Below are positions 6,111 to 7,511 of a DNA stretch of 7,511 nt, piece by piece; position 1 is the stretch's first letter; the number at the start of each line of letters is the position of its first letter. This stretch comes from CANHCC01 sp040381555 (GTDB taxonomy: Bacteria > Bacteroidota > Bacteroidia > J057 > RFSG01): contig JBEIHC010000127.1 in assembly GCA_040381555.1 (NCBI GenBank), forward strand, positions 1 through 7,511. The letters run 5' to 3'. The notes beneath the pieces were generated by a model that had not been told where the DNA came from, searched no databases, and saw only the letters and a program-made list of their open reading frames with translations. A program made the position numbers and the translations under genes.

Positions 6111-6746
6111 ATGAAATCTCAAAATTTTATCGTAACTTCACGAATTGATTTATACCGTATTCTAGCGCTATACCTTATGATAATCAGCCGTTTGGTTAGA
6201 ATTCTCCCCCTGTTGGTTATATTAACCAGTTTTTATTCCTGCCGCACGACACCAACTTGTGACGATGAAGGCTCTACAAAATATGGACTACAGGAATTTA
6301 ATGTCATCTTCACAAGGACAGATTCTGTGAATTGCCCGCCGGACACTTGTCTAATCAAAGATGTGGTGTTGGGCTCTAGCAAACAGCCTAGTTACAATGC
6401 AACTTTAATTACTGTTTTGTTAGATACGACCGGTAATACTGGTTCCAATATCATTTTTGAACAGCCCAATAGTTTTTGTGACAACGGACTTAGAAAATGT
6501 GGTCCTTATCGGTTTGGCACAGAGGATCGGGTTGTAGGTAGGGATTACAATTTTGTTTATACATTTATACATAACCAAACTCAGCCTATGGGCAGGGTGA
6601 AAGTTAATTTTCAAATGCGAGCAGATGGATGTAAAACTTTCTTCAGCAAGGTGAATTATTACTTCAACAATGTATTATTGCCTGAATATAGCTTAAACCC
6701 CAAAGCCAGTATTGAGTGCAAATTGGCCCCTACCAGGTTTAATTAG
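6111..6746 (+). CDS. Cysteine-rich exported protein, probable lipoprotein, unknown function
   Basis: I do not recognise the family. The reading frame codes for 211 residues from the ATG at 6111. An internal ATG at 6177 (codon 23) gives a much more typical lipoprotein leader: M-I-I-S-R-L-V-R, then a hydrophobic ILPLLVILTS, then FYSC with the candidate lipidated Cys44. The lipobox is weak, with Phe at -3, Tyr at -2 and Ser at -1. The 6111 start has a Shine-Dalgarno-like AGGAA in front of it, so both starts are plausible. The mature part has seven more cysteines (50, 75, 80, 123, 130, 174, 203 in the long numbering), which suggests disulfides outside the cytoplasm, and it looks mostly beta-strand. 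Asn/Tyr/Phe-rich strands (about 145-190) suggest a compact sandwich domain. No neighbour hints at its job: the M16 gene is divergent and only a gene-free stretch and repeats follow. Confidence is good for an exported protein and low for anything beyond that. Confidence 0.65.
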   Translation: MKSQNFIVTSRIDLYRILALYLMIISRLVRILPLLVILTSFYSCRTTPTCDDEGSTKYGLQEFNVIFTRTDSVNCPPDTCLIKDVVLGSSKQPSYNATLITVLLDTTGNTGSNIIFEQPNSFCDNGLRKCGPYRFGTEDRVVGRDYNFVYTFIHNQTQPMGRVKVNFQMRADGCKTFFSKVNYYFNNVLLPEYSLNPKASIECKLAPTRFN

Positions 6747-7090
6747 GTTCATTTCTATTGGAAAACTCTTATTGCAGGTGATTGAGGGGACAACTTCTCA
6801 AATCGCGAGTTGTGCAAATAAAAAATCAACTTGAATCGGTTGAGGGATTATTACCGGGTCGAAATAACATTTTTGACCTCAAGGACTATATCGTTTTAGT
6901 TCCAGATTAAAATTGAATTTCTACTAAGGGTTATTGAAGTCCACCAAAAGGAAAAAACTGCTCACTAGTGGGTGTTTTAAGACAAATTACCAGGGGGTAT
7001 TGGGATATAAATTTCGCGAAGAGGAAGACGATTAACCCAATCGTATAAGGTAAAATAAGGAATTTGACCTTTTTTGAATATTAATTACCT
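6747..7090. other. Intergenic stretch without a gene
   Basis: No open frame of interest is seen. It contains ACAACT (6790-6795) paired with AGTTGT (6808-6813), the palindromes CACTAGTG (6963-6970) and TTCGCGAA (7013-7020), and a weak terminator-like element, AAGGT (7047-7051) with ACCTT (7067-7071) followed by T bases to 7075. The last could stop transcripts entering the repeat array, but the stem is short and poor in G and C. Nothing clearly ends the lipoprotein-like gene. Confidence 0.4.
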
Positions 7091-7093
7091 AAC

Positions 7094-7511
7094 CAAGGGA
7101 CGCTTGTCCAATCCTATAATAAGACCAAAAACCGGGCAAGGGACGCTTGCCTAATTGGTTTAATTGGGAATGACAAGGGACGCTTGTCCAATCCTGTAAT
7201 AAGACCTAAAACCCAGCAAGGGACACTTGCCTTGCTTACGGGAAGGAGCTAAGCTTGGCAAGGGACACTTGTCCAATCCTGTAATAAGACCTCAAACCCA
7301 GCAAGGGACGCTTGCCTTGCTTACAGGAAGGAGCTAAGCTTGGCAAGGGACACTTGTCCAATTGGTTTAATTCGGAATGACAAGGGACGCTTGTCCAATC
7401 CTGTAATAAGACCTGAAACCCAGCAAGGGACGCTTGTCCTAGCTTACAGGAAGGAGCTAAGCTTGGCAAGGGACGCTTGTCCAATTGGTTTAATTCGGAA
7501 TGGCAAGGGAC
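7094..7511. repeat. Mosaic array of short hairpin repeats with three spacer types
   Basis: Ten full copies and one cut copy of a 15-16-base unit, consensus CAAGGGACRCTTGYC(C), start at 7094, 7137, 7174, 7217, 7259, 7302, 7344, 7381, 7424, 7467 and 7504. In each unit CAAG and CTTG are inverted around a five-base loop GGACG or GGACA. The spacers fall into three classes. Spacer A has 27 bases and contains TCCTGTAATAAGACC or a near copy (TCCTATAATAAGACC in the first spacer). Spacer B has 21-22 bases and contains AATTGGTTTAATT. Spacer C has 27 bases and contains GGAAGGAGCTAAGCTTGG. Their order is A B A C A C B A C B. All units point the same way. No transposase, Cas gene or coding content is associated. 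The spacers repeat and the units are too short for a CRISPR. The array continues past the right edge. Function is unknown; an intergenic repeat family amplified in place is the simplest reading. Confidence 0.9.
7259..7503. repeat. Two tandem copies of a ~122-base higher-order repeat
   Basis: Bases 7259-7380 (122) and 7381-7503 (123) each have the order unit-A-unit-C-unit-B and differ by only a few substitutions and one single-base indel near the second unit. This points to a recent tandem duplication inside the array. The earlier part (7094-7258) shows the same modules in other orders and with more differences, as in the first A spacer. Confidence 0.8.

Noticed and set aside
7236..7484. Open frame of 82 codons on the minus strand across the repeat array
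   Set aside because: It is made only of translated repeat units (PLPSLAPSCK recurs). The higher-order period of 122-123 bases does not preserve frame, and it has no start context.
7094..7511. CRISPR array
   Set aside because: The repeats are only 15-16 bases, the spacers are three recurring types instead of unique sequences, and no Cas genes are nearby.

Overview
The window is AT-rich chromosomal DNA from a member of the Bacteroidota. Four things point there: a PorV/PorQ-family outer-membrane protein; an ECF sigma factor overlapping a gene for a protein with an inner-membrane helix and a C-terminal outer-membrane barrel domain; promoters of the TTG / TAnnTTTG type; and an initiator tRNA with no encoded CCA. 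The sequence alone does not fix the genus. The genes look like core functions plus one envelope-signalling pair, and no phage, plasmid or transposase gene is visible.

Layout. Bases 1-250 hold a fragment of a dispersed repeat at the left edge and no gene. Bases 251-2162 carry two minus-strand genes: a YjjG-type HAD nucleotidase upstream and a PorV/PorQ-family protein downstream, probably read from a TTG start. Bases 2163-2522 have no convincing gene but contain a near-palindrome. An initiator tRNA (tRNA-fMet) follows on the minus strand (2573-2645), with a strong intrinsic terminator and a well-formed promoter. Divergent from it, 2784-4584 encodes an ECF sigma factor and, overlapping it by 11 bases, a protein that looks like a dual-membrane-spanning anti-sigma factor. 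A convergent M16 zinc peptidase gene (minus strand) ends 20 bases beyond. After a 261-base gap comes a plus-strand gene for a cysteine-rich exported protein, probably a lipoprotein. Bases 6747-7090 hold no gene. From 7094 to the right edge there is a mosaic array of short hairpin repeats with three kinds of spacer; it continues out of the window.

How the parts fit. The sigma factor and the spanning protein form the one clear functional unit: a barrel at the outer membrane, a long Ser/Thr/Asn-rich tether, one inner-membrane helix and a cytoplasmic N-terminus with a duplicated motif that could hold the sigma factor. This resembles the Dma-type anti-sigma factors reported from Bacteroides thetaiotaomicron. 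The other genes share no obvious pathway. The repeat array and the sigma/anti-sigma pair deserve most attention.
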